This document shows positions 22,693-34,879 of a stretch of 64,000 nucleotides of DNA, one piece after another; the stretch's first letter is position 1; the number at the start of each line of letters is the position of its first letter. This DNA comes from Nocardioides cavernae (GTDB lineage Bacteria; Actinomycetota; Actinomycetes; Propionibacteriales; Nocardioidaceae). The position numbers and the translations under genes were made by a program. The notes below the pieces were generated by a model that was not told where the DNA came from, searched no databases, and saw only the letters and a list, made by a program, of their open reading frames with translations. The stretch covers positions 1,860,001 through 1,924,000 of the forward strand of contig NZ_JAFBCA010000001.1 in NCBI RefSeq assembly GCF_016907475.1. The letters run 5' to 3'.

Positions 22693-23223
22693 GTGTCGAA
22701 CTTTGAGAACGCTAAGGACATCGTGACCATCCTCGCGGCTCCGCTCGCCGGTCTCGCTGGCGCGTGGTTCGGTGCTCAAGCTTCCACGAAGCAGTTCACG
22801 GCAACCAACGACGACCGCCAACGCGAACGGGATCACAGCGAGCAGGTACGTGTCGTTGAGGCTGCGGAGCGCGCAAAGGCTGCAGAAGCCGAGCGCCTGG
22901 CCGCCGACAAACAGCGAGAGAAAGAGCGCTACGAGGAGATTCAGGAGAGCGCTCTCGTCGCGACGGCAGCACTGCGTGGTGAGTTCGCGTACAACCTCCG
23001 GACGGGACTGCACATCGATCGAGCGGTGGTCGAGAGGTTCATGATGGCGTCTGCACGATTCACGCTCGTGATGGGGGAGCAGGAGACCCACGCCATGCAG
23101 AAGGCGGTCAGCGAGTATGTGTCGAAGGACCGCCTGACACTTGCTCCGGATGCGATGGACGACGCGCTAGCGGCCTATGCCCGGAGCCTCGCGCAGGCCC
23201 ACTACTGGGACGGGGAAGCCTAA
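22693..23223 (+). CDS. Hypothetical membrane-anchored coiled-coil protein
   Basis: A 176-residue protein with a short N-terminal hydrophobic segment (IVTILAAPLAGLAGAWFGA, residues about 9-28), then a long charged helical stretch (RQRERDHSEQVRVVEAAERAKAAEAERLAADKQREKERYEE, about 42-85) that should form a coiled coil, then a mixed C-terminal part. It resembles the small single-pass proteins with cytoplasmic coiled coils that occur as singletons in islands. GTG 22693 is fixed by a TAGCGT box 6 nt upstream. Function unknown. Confidence 0.62.
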   Translation: MSNFENAKDIVTILAAPLAGLAGAWFGAQASTKQFTATNDDRQRERDHSEQVRVVEAAERAKAAEAERLAADKQREKERYEEIQESALVATAALRGEFAYNLRTGLHIDRAVVERFMMASARFTLVMGEQETHAMQKAVSEYVSKDRLTLAPDAMDDALAAYARSLAQAHYWDGEA

Positions 23224-23282
23224 GACTCTGCAGAAACGACCTGACCAACGGAAGTCGGCACTCCGTAGGTGAAAAAGGTGGT

Positions 23283-23455
23283 TCTGACGAGGACGTCGTC
23301 CGCGACCACGACGACCTGAGCCTGACCGGAGCGGTCGCGCCCGTCGCCGACGACAGCGCGATGGTGGGCGAGCTGGTCGCCCGCGTGTCGGGCTTCGGCC
23401 CGCTGCAGCCCTTCCTCGACGACCCGGAGGTCGAGGAGGTCTGGATCAACGACCC
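23283..23455 (+). pseudogene. N-terminal fragment of a CpaF/TadA secretion ATPase
   Basis: About 58 codons in one frame read DHDDLSLTGAVAPVADDSAM, GELVARVSGFGPLQPFLDDP and EVEEVWINDP, the N-terminal domain of CpaF/TadA, the ATPase that powers Tad (Flp) pilus assembly. The similarity stops abruptly after WINDP, before any Walker motif, and nothing like it precedes 23283. Both ends are therefore broken. Together with the tadE-like fragment and tadG-like gene at 26.5-27.2 kb it shows that a Tad locus once lay here. Confidence 0.75.
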
Positions 23456-23470
23456 AGCAAGCACGCGATC

Positions 23471-23707
23471 GTGCTGGCGCTCCTGCGCCACGGTCGCTCA
23501 TGCCGTGGACCCCGAGGCAGAGGCGCCTTCGCGTCGCGTCGCGACGTCGACGGCGCAGCACTCGCAGATTGTCTTGCCGCTGGCCTTGCACCCGCGCGGT
23601 TCGTCGAGCTGGTCGGCGAGGTGGCAATCGATGGCACGTTGCCCGGATCCGCACACGTCGCCCTCCATCAGCGCGACGAGGTGCTGCGTACCGGCACGAC
23701 CGCCTGA
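23471..23707 (+). pseudogene. Unassigned coding-like fragment
   Basis: A 78-codon frame with a GC-rich third position (RDVDGAALADCLAAGLAPAR, FVELVGEVAIDGTLPGSAHV) and stop TGA at 23705. It reads like real protein but matches nothing I can name and has no ribosome site. It directly follows the broken cpaF piece and may be the 3' remnant of another gene. The rest of 23224-23925 (outside this and the cpaF piece) shows no gene. Confidence 0.3.
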
Positions 23708-23925
23708 GGAATCGCTTGGGTTGTGGTGGAGGTGCCGGTGGTGTGGGGGTGTTCTCGTCGACCTAGCTCCTGTTCATCTCCCTCAACTCGATACCCAACG
23801 AGTGGTATAGACCTGCGAGATTCGGTTCATACGCGAGTTGTCGTCGAGCATTTGTCGTGCGATTTGAAACGCAGCGGCCGTGCAGCTCTTTCGACTGGGT
23901 GCCGCGGGTATGCGGGAGGTGCAGC

Positions 23926-26430
23926 GTGTCGGGGGAACCGTGCGAGCAACGACTCGGCATCCTGTTCGTACACGGAATCGGCGAGCAGAAGCGTGGCGAG
24001 TCCCTGGTGGCTTGGGCGGATCCTATTCACGAGTTCCTGCGGCGACTGCTTACCGCCGACGATCTGGTTGCGCGACAGCGCGAGATGCTTTCCAATCGCG
24101 CTCAACGAGTAGGTTTCCCAAAAAAGGATGCCGAGCAGGATCGACTGCTGGATCACGAGTTTGCGGTCGCACGTTCCGCGGCCGCTGAGAGCGCGTTAGA
24201 CAATGGCGATGTGCCCGTTCGCATGGGGTCGACCGTTCTCCGCCAGCCTGAGGCGAACGAGCCAGCGCATCTCGAACTCTCGGTGGCTTGGCCACGGGCG
24301 ATGGGGGCCGCTACCACCGAGGAAACGATAATCGATCGAAGCGATTGGCTCCTCGCTGAATCTTGGTGGGCCGAAGAGTTCGTGCCTCCGCCGCCCGGCG
24401 TCATGCTTACCTGGGCCCTCAAGGTCGCGCCCCTCATCGTGCTTGGCCATGAGGCCGCATCGTGGGCGCGGACCCTTCAAAATCCCGGGAAGTGGAAGCA
24501 TCGCCTCCTCCTTCGCATTCCTATTGGTTTGTTCGGATACTTCCTTTCCATCCTCCTACTAATTGGGTGCCTCATCCTTTTGGTTGCCCTGCTAGCACTC
24601 GGTTCGCTGCCACTTCCGCGCGTACGTCAGTTCGCCAAGCGGCTCAGCACCCGTTTGGCTTCGTCGGTAGGAGACAGTTACGTCCTCATAGCCAGTCCCA
24701 GCGAGTACCAGGCCATGGTGAGCCGCGTACAGCGTGACATCGCGTGGCTGGCGAAACGATGTGATCGCGTCGCTGTCGTAGCTCATAGCCAGGGTGCCGT
24801 AGTTGCTCACCGCGCGCTCACGCAGTCGGCCGGCTGCGACGTTCAACTATTCGTCACCGTAGGCTCGGGACTGGGCAAATTGACCGAACTAGAAGATCTT
24901 CGCTCACGGGGCCCTGCTGCCAGACTGGCTTGGATGGTGCTGGCGTACGCTCTCGGGGGAATGGTCCTCAGTTACGTTCTCTCCTTCTGGTTCCGTTCTG
25001 GGGGCTACGGCTTCGGTAAATGGCTCTTTCTTGTCAACCTATTTTTTTACATCCTGCTATCTCTGACGATATTTTGGAATCTCGTCCAAGATCGAAGTCA
25101 CGAACAAGAACGGAGACGCCGCAGTCTAAAGAAGCTGGTGCTCAGGCGAAATATCCGCTGGATCGACTTCTACTCTTCGTCCGACCCCGTGCCTAATGGG
25201 CCCCTCCTGGATGAGGAGCCGCAATGGTTGCAGTCTTATCAAACGTGGTTCGAAGCATCGTGGATCCGCGATCACAGCGGCTACCGCTCCAACCCGGACG
25301 GCTTTATTGCCCCTCTGGTTATGGAAATGTTGGTACTCGAGTCAGCAGGACTGCGCTCGTTGACAACAGGACTACGGGTGCAGGTGCAAACCTATGCCCG
25401 TCGCCGCGCGTGGCGCTGTCTATGGCTGATCCGTGCGCGTTTGATAGTGCTCGCAGCGGGCGCGATAGCCATCCCATATCACTGGCCGGCGCTATCGGCG
25501 TGCGCTAGTTGGTTGCAGCGTGTGACCCCCGAACGGGTTGGAACTGTTCTGGCGGCCACCGTTGAAACGTTGCTTGTGCCCAAGGATGCGAATCTTCATG
25601 TCGACGCGATTCTCGCCGCGGCGATTGGCGCATTCGCGTTGTTCTTGGCCTTCGCGTTGACCAACCTAAGTTGGCGGAGGGTTGGGTCTCGTGACCTCCG
25701 ACGTTTTTACAGGGGAGATCAGGTCGATGCGGGTGGCTACCCAGCCATGCTGTTCGCGATGGTGGTGTCGGGGTTGGTGATCTTCCCGCTTTCGCCCATC
25801 GTGCTTCATCGGCTCAGGTCGGCCTCCTGGTGGCCAGCCGACCCGGCGCCATGGTTGCTGTTCGCGATCTTTTTGCTGAGCACATTCTTCGTCACAAGTT
25901 TGGCGGCGGGGGCTGACAGTAGAGAGAAGGAGTCGTCCGAGCTGTTGTCGGATCTAGCGGCTGAGCCCTTGGTTTGTCTGGAGCGCTGGCGCGAGCAGCA
26001 GTTCGTCTTGGGCAGGGCCGCCGTTGCCCTAGTCCTGCAGACACCTCTCGTCGGACTTTTTGTGTGGGTCTTCTTGCATCCGCCCTCGTGGCCGTACTGG
26101 CTGGATCTCCTCGTGTTCATGGCGGCGTGCGGCGTTGTCCTCTGGATTCCGTTACAGGTTGCGCAACGGATGCGCGGCAACGTGGCGGCGCGTACCGATC
26201 CCTGGGTCGTGCGGAGGGTCGAAGCCACGGTGCGACCGCGGGGATACCGCGACGTTTGCCCCAACCCAAGTTCGTCGGCGGACCCCGCCTCCGAAGGCAA
26301 CGCTGCACTTCTGGACAGGAAGATGCTAGAAGGAGCTCATAAACGGAAGCTCAGTTGGAGGGAACCGGTTCTGGACCACGCCGTGTTACCCCCCGCGCTG
26401 CCGCCCACGGCCCTGGTGCAAGACAACTAG
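23926..26430 (+). CDS. Large membrane protein with an alpha/beta-hydrolase (lipase-like) domain
   Basis: An 834-residue protein. GTG 23926 is chosen because GGGAGGT lies 7 nt upstream. Residues about 10-22 (LGILFVHGIGEQ) carry the HG oxyanion-loop motif of alpha/beta hydrolases, and VAVVAHSQGAVVAHRAL holds a nucleophile-elbow (A-H-Ser288-Q-G). Between and after these lie several hydrophobic segments: about 196-226, 354-376, 382-406, 525-545, and at least three more towards the C-terminus. The catalytic half is thus split by and fused to membrane segments. Codon use is distinctly AT-richer than in core genes, which indicates transfer. It sits alone in the gap of a destroyed Tad locus. A membrane-associated lipase or esterase, possibly an effector of a defence system, is inference; the substrate is unknown. 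Confidence 0.65.
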   Translation: MSGEPCEQRLGILFVHGIGEQKRGESLVAWADPIHEFLRRLLTADDLVARQREMLSNRAQRVGFPKKDAEQDRLLDHEFAVARSAAAESALDNGDVPVRMGSTVLRQPEANEPAHLELSVAWPRAMGAATTEETIIDRSDWLLAESWWAEEFVPPPPGVMLTWALKVAPLIVLGHEAASWARTLQNPGKWKHRLLLRIPIGLFGYFLSILLLIGCLILLVALLALGSLPLPRVRQFAKRLSTRLASSVGDSYVLIASPSEYQAMVSRVQRDIAWLAKRCDRVAVVAHSQGAVVAHRALTQSAGCDVQLFVTVGSGLGKLTELEDLRSRGPAARLAWMVLAYALGGMVLSYVLSFWFRSGGYGFGKWLFLVNLFFYILLSLTIFWNLVQDRSHEQERRRRSLKKLVLRRNIRWIDFYSSSDPVPNGPLLDEEPQWLQSYQTWFEASWIRDHSGYRSNPDGFIAPLVMEMLVLESAGLRSLTTGLRVQVQTYARRRAWRCLWLIRARLIVLAAGAIAIPYHWPALSACASWLQRVTPERVGTVLAATVETLLVPKDANLHVDAILAAAIGAFALFLAFALTNLSWRRVGSRDLRRFYRGDQVDAGGYPAMLFAMVVSGLVIFPLSPIVLHRLRSASWWPADPAPWLLFAIFLLSTFFVTSLAAGADSREKESSELLSDLAAEPLVCLERWREQQFVLGRAAVALVLQTPLVGLFVWVFLHPPSWPYWLDLLVFMAACGVVLWIPLQVAQRMRGNVAARTDPWVVRRVEATVRPRGYRDVCPNPSSSADPASEGNAALLDRKMLEGAHKRKLSWREPVLDHAVLPPALPPTALVQDN

Positions 26431-26477
26431 TGGACTTGTTGGGAGCTTGGAGGCGTCATGCCGGATTCACCCGGCGT

Positions 26478-26729
26478 CAGGTGCTGGCCGACCAGGGCAC
26501 CCCCAGCCAGCGCGCCCGGGTGACCGTCACGTGCGACGCCCCCGCGGGCAACTGCCACGTCGGCACGTCGGTCATCACCGTCCGCGTCGACTCCGGGGTG
26601 GACCTGCCGTTCTTCCCGGCGATCCTCGGCAAGGGCGCCGCGGTCTTCTCGCTCGACGCGACCCACACGGTCCCGATCGGGCAGTACGTCGAGAGCGGGT
26701 CCGACGACGGAGGGGATCCCGAGCGATGA
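26478..26729 (+). pseudogene. C-terminal fragment of a TadE-like pilus protein
   Basis: The frame ending at 26729 reads TPSQRARVTVTCDAPAGNCH, VGTSVITVRVDSGVDLPFFP and DATHTVPIGQYVESGSDDGG, the C-terminal beta-rich part of small actinobacterial TadE-like pseudopilins. The N-terminal membrane helix that defines the family is missing; sequence upstream of about 26470 is unrelated island DNA. The stop overlaps the tadG-like start (ATGA), the normal arrangement, so this right junction lies inside the original Tad operon. Confidence 0.7.
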
Positions 26730-27169
26730 GGCACCGCGACGAGCAGGGCCAGGTCACGCTGCTGATCATCGGCTTCGCGAGCATCCTGCTGATGGCCATC
26801 GTGGTCGTGATCGACGCGTCGGCCGCCTACCTCCAGCGGCAGGGCCTCGACAACCTCGCCGACGGCGCCGCGCTCTACGGCGCCGACCTCGGGTCCGCCG
26901 GCATCTACGAGCAGGGCCTCGACGGCGAGCGCCTCACCCAGCAGGAGGCCGCGGTCGAGGCCGCAGTCCGCGACTACCTCGCCCGCGCCGACGCCGGCTC
27001 CAGGTACCCCGGCATCGACGTCGGCGTACGCGTCGACCCGGTCGGTCGCTCCGTCACGGTCCGGTTGAGCGCGCCGCTCGACCTGCCGCTCACCGTCCCC
27101 GGCTCGCCGAGCAGCCCGACGGTCGGCTCGAGCAGCACCGCAGCCGTGACGGTGGTGCCCGGTGGCTGA
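26726..27169 (+). CDS. TadG-like Flp pilus-assembly protein
   Basis: A 147-residue protein with a Tad-type N-terminus: MRHRDEQGQVTLLIIGFASI followed by a hydrophobic helix (LLMAIVVVIDASAAYLQR), then LDNLADGAALYGADLGSAG. That is the TadE/G-like domain (RDERGQVAVL...AVDxGxxxxxRxxLQxAADAAALAGA pattern). Actinobacterial versions are short and lie at the end of the Tad operon, as here. The gene appears intact but its operon partners are broken or lost, so pilus assembly from this locus alone is not possible. It overlaps the tadE-like stop by 4 bp. Confidence 0.82.
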   Translation: MRHRDEQGQVTLLIIGFASILLMAIVVVIDASAAYLQRQGLDNLADGAALYGADLGSAGIYEQGLDGERLTQQEAAVEAAVRDYLARADAGSRYPGIDVGVRVDPVGRSVTVRLSAPLDLPLTVPGSPSSPTVGSSSTAAVTVVPGG

Positions 27170-27563
27170 GGTCGACGAGGAGGTGCCCGAGGTCTCCGCG
27201 TGGCGGCTGTTCGGGATCGCGGGGATGGTGGTGGTGCTCTACGTCGTTCTCGTCGCGGTGGACGACTCGGGCTTCCGCCCGCTGCTGCTGGGAGCGGCGG
27301 TGGTCGGTGGCGGTGTCGCCGGACTGGTCGCGGTCGCGGTCGAGCAGCGGCTCCCCGTACGCCGACGCCGTGGACGACGCAAGCCGTCGGCCTCGGCCGC
27401 GCGATCGGCGGTCGTCGGGCTCACGGGCGTCGGGCTGATCGTGGCCCAGACGCTGTCGGGGTCGGGGATGAGGTGGTTCATGCTCGGTGGGATCGCCTTC
27501 GTGACCGCCGGGGCCACCCGCGCGTGGATCGTCCAGTCGCGGCGGAGTCCCGGCTCGCCCTGA
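27162..27563 (+). CDS. Hypothetical membrane protein at the end of the Tad remnant
   Basis: A 133-residue protein with four hydrophobic segments in two pairs (AWRLFGIAGMVVVLYVVLVA, LLLGAAVVGGGVAGLVAVAV; then SAVVGLTGVGLIVAQTL and WFMLGGIAFVTAGATRAWIV) separated by a basic loop (RRRRGRRKPS). GTG 27162 overlaps the tadG-like stop by 8 bp, so the two are coupled. It matches small uncharacterised membrane proteins that follow tadG in related actinobacteria, as far as I can recall. Function unknown. Confidence 0.7.
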   Translation: MAEVDEEVPEVSAWRLFGIAGMVVVLYVVLVAVDDSGFRPLLLGAAVVGGGVAGLVAVAVEQRLPVRRRRGRRKPSASAARSAVVGLTGVGLIVAQTLSGSGMRWFMLGGIAFVTAGATRAWIVQSRRSPGSP

Positions 27564-27659
27564 GCAGGCCGTCGTTCCCCGATGACGACCCCGCGTAACG
27601 GTCGTCACGCCGCCCACCCCATCAGATGGTCCGTGGCAAGACTTGCGGCAGGTCGCCGG

Positions 27660-27665
27660 TAGTTT
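27660..27665 (+). promoter_or_regulatory. -10 box of glgX
   Basis: TAGTTT 6 nt before ATG 27672; probable leaderless promoter for the trehalose operon. Confidence 0.5.
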
Positions 27666-27671
27666 CAAGGC

Positions 27672-29848
<2,177 letters not shown>

Positions 29849-29852
<4 letters not shown>

Positions 29853-32155
29853 CCGACGCAGAGCGAGCCGGCGGGCGCGAGCGTCGTACGCCGCACAGCA
29901 CCTACCGGCTGCAGGTCAGCCAGGACTTCACGCTGTACGACGCGGCGCGGGTGCTGCCGTACCTCCACGACCTCGGCGTGGACTGGGTCTACCTCTCGCC
30001 GCTGCTGGCGTCGGAGCCCGGCAGCACCCACGGCTACGACGTCGTCGCCTTCGACCACGTCGACGAGGAGCGCGGTGGCGCGGAGGGCCTGGCCGCCGTG
30101 TCGGCCGAGGCCAAGCGCCTGGGCATGGGCGTGCTCGTGGACATCGTGCCCAACCACGTCGGCGTCGCCACGCCGTCGGAGGACCCGTGGTGGTGGGACG
30201 TGCTGAAGCTCGGCCGCGAGTCGGAGCACGCGAACGCCTTCGACGTCGACTGGGCGGCCGGCGACGGCCGCATCGTCATCCCGGTGATCGGGGACGACGA
30301 CGAGGACTCCATCCGCATCGAGAAGGGCGAGGTCCGCTACCACGACCAGCGCTTCCCGCTCGCGCCCGGCACGACCACGCTCGAGGAGCAGCACTACGAG
30401 CTGGTCAACTGGCGCGCGGCCGACGACGACCTCAACTACCGCCGGTTCTTCGCGGTCAACACCCTCGCCGCCGTCCGCGTCGAGGACCCCGAGGTCTTCG
30501 CCGAGACCCACGCCGAGATCAAGCGGTGGTTCGACGAGGGCCTCGTCGACGGCCTGCGGGTCGACCACCCCGACGGCCTGCGCGACCCGAAGCGCTACCT
30601 CGACGACCTCGCCGCCCTCACCGGCGGCGCCTACGTGCTCGTCGAGAAGATCCTCGAGCCGGGGGAGGTGCTGCTCGCCGACTGGGCGACCTCGGGGACG
30701 ACCGGGTACGACGCCCTCGCACTGATCGACCGCGTGCTCACCGACCCCGCCGGTGAGGCGCCGCTGACCGCGCTGGAGGACCGGCTCCGCGGCGAGCCCG
30801 TCGACTGGCACCGGATGGTGCGGGAGAACAAGCGCGCCGTCGCCGACGGGATCCTGCACTCCGAGGTCCTGCGGATCACCCGCGAGGTCGAGAAGGTGCT
30901 CGAGACGCGGGAGGAGGAGGCCGACGAGGCCTCGGTCGCCGACGCGATCGGCGAGCTCCTCGCCTGCTTCCCGGTCTACCGCTCCTACCTCCCCGAGGGA
31001 CGTGACCACCTCGACCAGGCCTTCGCCGCGGCCCGGAAGAGCCGTCCCGACCTCGCCGCGACGTACGACGTTCTCGAGCCGGTGCTGCACGACGAGTGGG
31101 GCCAGCCGGCCCGGCGCTTCCAGCAGACCTCCGGCATGGTGATGGCCAAGGGCGTCGAGGACTGCTCGTTCTACCGCTGGTCGCGGCTGACGTCGCTCAA
31201 CGAGGTCGGCGGCGACCCGTCCATCTTCGCGATCGGCGTCGACGACTGGCACGAGGCGATGGCCGCGCGTCAGCGCGACTGGCCCGAGGCGATGGTCACC
31301 CTCTCCACGCACGACACCAAGCGCGGTGAGGACGTCCGCGCCCGCATCACGGTGCTCGCCGAGGAGCCCGGCCACTGGGAGCGGGCGCTCGACGAGCTGC
31401 TCCGCCTCGCACCCGTCCCCGACGAGGGCTTCGGCTCGCTGCTGTGGCAGGCCGTGCTCGGCGCCTGGACGCCCGACCACCTGCCCGACCTCCGCGAGCG
31501 GCTGCACGGTTACGCCGAGAAGGCGATGCGGGAGGCCGGCGACCGGACGACGTGGACCGAGCCCGACGAGGCGTACGAGTCGCAGGTGCACGCCGCGGTC
31601 GACGCGGTCTTCGACTCCGACGACGTCCGCACCGTGCTGGTCGACCTCGCCGCGCGCATCGACGAGCCCGCGCAGGCCAACTCGCTCGCGGCCAAGCTGC
31701 TCGCGATCACGATGCCGGGCGTGCCTGACGTCTACCAGGGCAGCGAGCTCTGGGAGACCTCCCTCGTCGACCCCGACAACCGCCGCCCCGTCGACTTCGA
31801 CCACCGGGCTGCGGTGCTCGCCGGCACCGCCGAGGACGACGCGGCGACCAAGCTGCACGTCACCTGCACCGCCCTGACCCTGCGGCGCGAGCGGCCGGAG
31901 CTGTTCACCGGCTACACGCCGGTCACCGCCTCCGGGTCCGCCGCGGCGCACGCGGTCGCCTTCGACCGCGGGGGTGCGATCGCCGTCGCCACTCGCCTCC
32001 CCGTGGGACTCGCCGCGACCGGCGGCTGGGGCGACACCGCCCTCGACCTGCCCGAGGGTCGGTGGCACGACGTGCTCACCGGCCTCGACACCGACGGCCG
32101 GCTCGCCACCCTGCTCGCCGTCCACCCCGTCGCCCTGCTGGTGCGGAAGGACTGA
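29849..32155 (+). CDS. treY: Maltooligosyl trehalose synthase
   Basis: A 768-residue GH13 isomerase that converts the reducing-end alpha-1,4 bond of a maltooligosaccharide to the alpha,alpha-1,1 bond of trehalose. The start [38 protein letters not shown] is characteristic of TreY, as are [22 protein letters not shown] (nucleophile Asp region), [12 protein letters not shown] (Glu) and [19 protein letters not shown] 29849 overlaps the glgX stop; the next gene starts 1 nt after the stop. It acts in the cytoplasm between GlgX and TreZ. Confidence 0.96.
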
Positions 32156-32156
32156 C

Positions 32157-33932
32157 GTGACCACGCCCTCTCGGGGACCCTTCGACGTCTGGGCGCCGCG
32201 CCCGCAGCGGGTGCGCCTGCTCTGCGGCGACAACGCGGGCGGCTCGGTGCTGGAGATGCAGCGGGACGAGGCCGGCTGGTGGACCCCCGCCGAGCCGCTG
32301 CCCGGTGCTGTCGACCACCTCTACGTGGACTACGGCTACCTCGTCGACGACGACCCCGACCCGCGCCCCGACCCGCGCTCGCGCCGGCAGCCCGGCGGCG
32401 TGCACGGGCTGTCGCGGCGGGACCGGACGACGTACGAGTGGGGCGACGCCGCCTGGACCGGCCGCCAGCTCGCCGGGTCGGTGATCTACGAGCTGCACAT
32501 CGGCACCTTCACCCCGGCCGGCACCCTCGACTCCGCCGTCGAGCGGCTCGACCACCTCGTCGACCTCGGCGTCGACCTCGTCGAGATGATGCCGGTCAAC
32601 GCCTTCAACGGCACCCACAACTGGGGCTACGACGGCGTCGGCTGGTTCGCCGTCCACGAGCAGTACGGCGGCCCGGACGCCTACCGCCGCTTCGTCGACG
32701 CCTGCCATGCCGCCGGCCTCGGCGTGGTGCAGGACGTGGTCCACAACCACCTCGGCCCGTCGGGCAACTACCTCTCGCTCTTCGGCCCCTACCTCAAGGA
32801 CGGGCGCAACACCTGGGGCGACCTGGTCAACCTCGACGGCGAGGGCTCGGCCGAGGTCCGGCGCTACATCCTCGACAACGTGCGGATGTGGTTCGAGGAC
32901 TACCACGTCGACGCCCTGCGGCTCGACGCCGTGCACGCCCTGAGCGACGCCTCCGATCTCCACCTCCTCGAGGAGATGGCGGTCGAGACCGCCGCGCTCT
33001 CGGCCCACCTGCGTCGCCCGCTCACCCTGATCGCCGAGTCCGATCTCAACGACACGCTCCTCGTACGCCCACGCGAGGCCGGCGGCTACGGCCTCGACGC
33101 GCAGTGGAGCGACGACTTCCACCACGCCGTGCACGTCGCGCTCAGCGGCGAGACGGCCGGCTACTACGCCGACTTCGAGCCGCTCGAGGCGCTGGCGAAG
33201 GTGTGTGAGAAGGGGTTCTTCCACGACGGGACGTTCTCGTCGTTCCGCGACCGTGACCACGGCGTGCCCGTCGACACCGAGAAGATGCCGACGTGGCGGC
33301 TCGTGGTGGCCAACCAGAACCATGACCAGATCGGCAACCGCGCCCGCGGCGACCGGCTCGCCGAGCACCTCGACGACGACCAGCTCGCCTGCGCCGCGCT
33401 GCTGACCCTGGCCGGGCCGTTCACCCCGATGCTGTTCATGGGCGAGGAGTGGGCCGCGTCGACCCCGTTCCAGTTCTTCACCTCGCACCCGGAGCCCGAG
33501 CTGGGCAAGGCCACCGCGGCGGGTCGCATCACCGAGTTCGAGCTGATGGGCTGGGACCCGGACGAGGTCCCCGACCCCCAGGACCCCGAGACGTTCCGCC
33601 GCTCGAAGCTGGACTGGGACGAGCCGTCCGGGGGTCGCCACGCGGTGGTGCTGGAGTGCTACCGGCGACTCGGGCGGCTGCGCCGGGACCTGCCGCAGCT
33701 GACCGACCCGTCCTTCGGCTCGGTCTCGTGCACCGTCGAGGACCGGCTGTTCACCATGCGCCGCGGCGACCTGCTCGTCGTCGTCAACGCCGGCGACACG
33801 GCCACGGCGACCGAGGTGGGGGAGCGCGAGGTGCTCTTCGCGACCCCGGCCGGGGTCGACGTACGCGCCGGGGTGCTGTCGGTGCCGGCGCACGCCGGAA
33901 CCCTTCTCGGACCCGTCACAACTTTCTCCTGA
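32157..33932 (+). CDS. treZ: Malto-oligosyltrehalose trehalohydrolase
   Basis: A 591-residue GH13 hydrolase that releases free trehalose from maltooligosyl trehalose. It starts with the short N-terminal beta-domain ([20 protein letters not shown]) and continues with [62 protein letters not shown] (nucleophile) and LIAESDLND (acid/base), all typical of TreZ. GTG 32157 lies one base after the treY stop. With glgX and treY it completes the glycogen-to-trehalose route, a stress and desiccation response in actinobacteria. Confidence 0.96.
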   Translation: MTTPSRGPFDVWAPRPQRVRLLCGDNAGGSVLEMQRDEAGWWTPAEPLPGAVDHLYVDYGYLVDDDPDPRPDPRSRRQPGGVHGLSRRDRTTYEWGDAAWTGRQLAGSVIYELHIGTFTPAGTLDSAVERLDHLVDLGVDLVEMMPVNAFNGTHNWGYDGVGWFAVHEQYGGPDAYRRFVDACHAAGLGVVQDVVHNHLGPSGNYLSLFGPYLKDGRNTWGDLVNLDGEGSAEVRRYILDNVRMWFEDYHVDALRLDAVHALSDASDLHLLEEMAVETAALSAHLRRPLTLIAESDLNDTLLVRPREAGGYGLDAQWSDDFHHAVHVALSGETAGYYADFEPLEALAKVCEKGFFHDGTFSSFRDRDHGVPVDTEKMPTWRLVVANQNHDQIGNRARGDRLAEHLDDDQLACAALLTLAGPFTPMLFMGEEWAASTPFQFFTSHPEPELGKATAAGRITEFELMGWDPDEVPDPQDPETFRRSKLDWDEPSGGRHAVVLECYRRLGRLRRDLPQLTDPSFGSVSCTVEDRLFTMRRGDLLVVVNAGDTATATEVGEREVLFATPAGVDVRAGVLSVPAHAGTLLGPVTTFS

Positions 33933-33992
33933 CTGGCGGCGTCTCCCTCGTTGAACGGCCCGTTCCCGGGCCCACACGACGGGGATAGAACC

Positions 33993-34775
33993 ATGAACCG
34001 CTTGACCGCACTGGCCGCCACCGTGGCCCTCGCCGCCGGCTCGCTGGCGCTCACCGCGCCGACGCAGGCCGCGCCTGCGAAGGCCCAGGCCTACAAGATC
34101 ACCGCCAAGGCCAACCTCGAGGTCGCCGTCGCCAAGGAGGACACCGTCAAGGTCAAGGGCCGCGTGACGCCCAAGGCCGCCGGCGAGAAGGTCGTCCTGC
34201 AGCAGCGGGTGGGCAACAAGAAGACGTGGAAGTCCACGGGCAACGCCAAGATCAAGAGCAACGGCACCTACGTCCTCAAGGACAAGCCCTCGACCCAGGG
34301 CCCGCGCGAGTACCGCGTCCTCAAGCCCGCCTCGAAGGGCCTCAAGAAGGGCTACAGCAAGGCCCTGGCCGTCGAGGTCTACAAGTGGGAGAAGCTGGTC
34401 TACCGGCCCAGCGGCCCGCGCGTGAACGTCGAGCCCGCCGGCGTCCTCATCGGCGCCGAGTACTTCGGCCAGAGCCTGGCGACCACGACCTCCGGGACGC
34501 CGTCGTCGGTGGAGTACACCCTCGGTCGCAAGTGCACCGACCTGCGGGCGACGTACGCCCTCACCGACAGCTCCGCCACCGGCTCGAGCGGCGCCGTGAC
34601 CGTCAGCGCCGACGGTGCCGTCCTGGCCAACCACTCGCTGTCCGTCGGCACGGTCGTCGTCGACGAGGTCCTCGACGTCTCGGACGTCTTCCGCCTCAAG
34701 GTCGACCTGGCCACCTCCGCGACCCCGGCCGCCATCGCCGCCGTCGCGACGCCCGAGGTGCTCTGCACGCGCTGA
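33993..34775 (+). CDS. Secreted protein with a possible NPCBM-like C-terminal domain
   Basis: A 260-residue exported protein. Signal peptide MNRLTALAATVALAAGSLALTAP ends near QAAPA. The first half is Lys-rich and beta-prone (VKVKGRVTPKAAGEKVVLQQRVGNKKTW), like surface proteins with an Ig-like fold that bind polymers. The second half (about 140-260) reads like an NPCBM carbohydrate-binding domain (VLIGAEYFGQSLATTT, VEYTLGRKCTDLRATYALTD). It follows the trehalose operon but has its own upstream space and no clear coupling. ATG 33993 is used because a signal peptide follows at once; an upstream in-frame start adds 14 unlikely residues. Function unknown; binding to a cell-surface or external glycan is a guess. 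Confidence 0.7.
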   Translation: MNRLTALAATVALAAGSLALTAPTQAAPAKAQAYKITAKANLEVAVAKEDTVKVKGRVTPKAAGEKVVLQQRVGNKKTWKSTGNAKIKSNGTYVLKDKPSTQGPREYRVLKPASKGLKKGYSKALAVEVYKWEKLVYRPSGPRVNVEPAGVLIGAEYFGQSLATTTSGTPSSVEYTLGRKCTDLRATYALTDSSATGSSGAVTVSADGAVLANHSLSVGTVVVDEVLDVSDVFRLKVDLATSATPAAIAAVATPEVLCTR

Positions 34776-34879
34776 CGCGCACCCGATCCGCAGCGGCGGG
34801 CACGACCGGAATCACAGGCCGGGAGTGCTCGCCGCTGCTGCTCGTCCCGCTCCTTTCGACACCCTTCCCGCGTGAGCCG

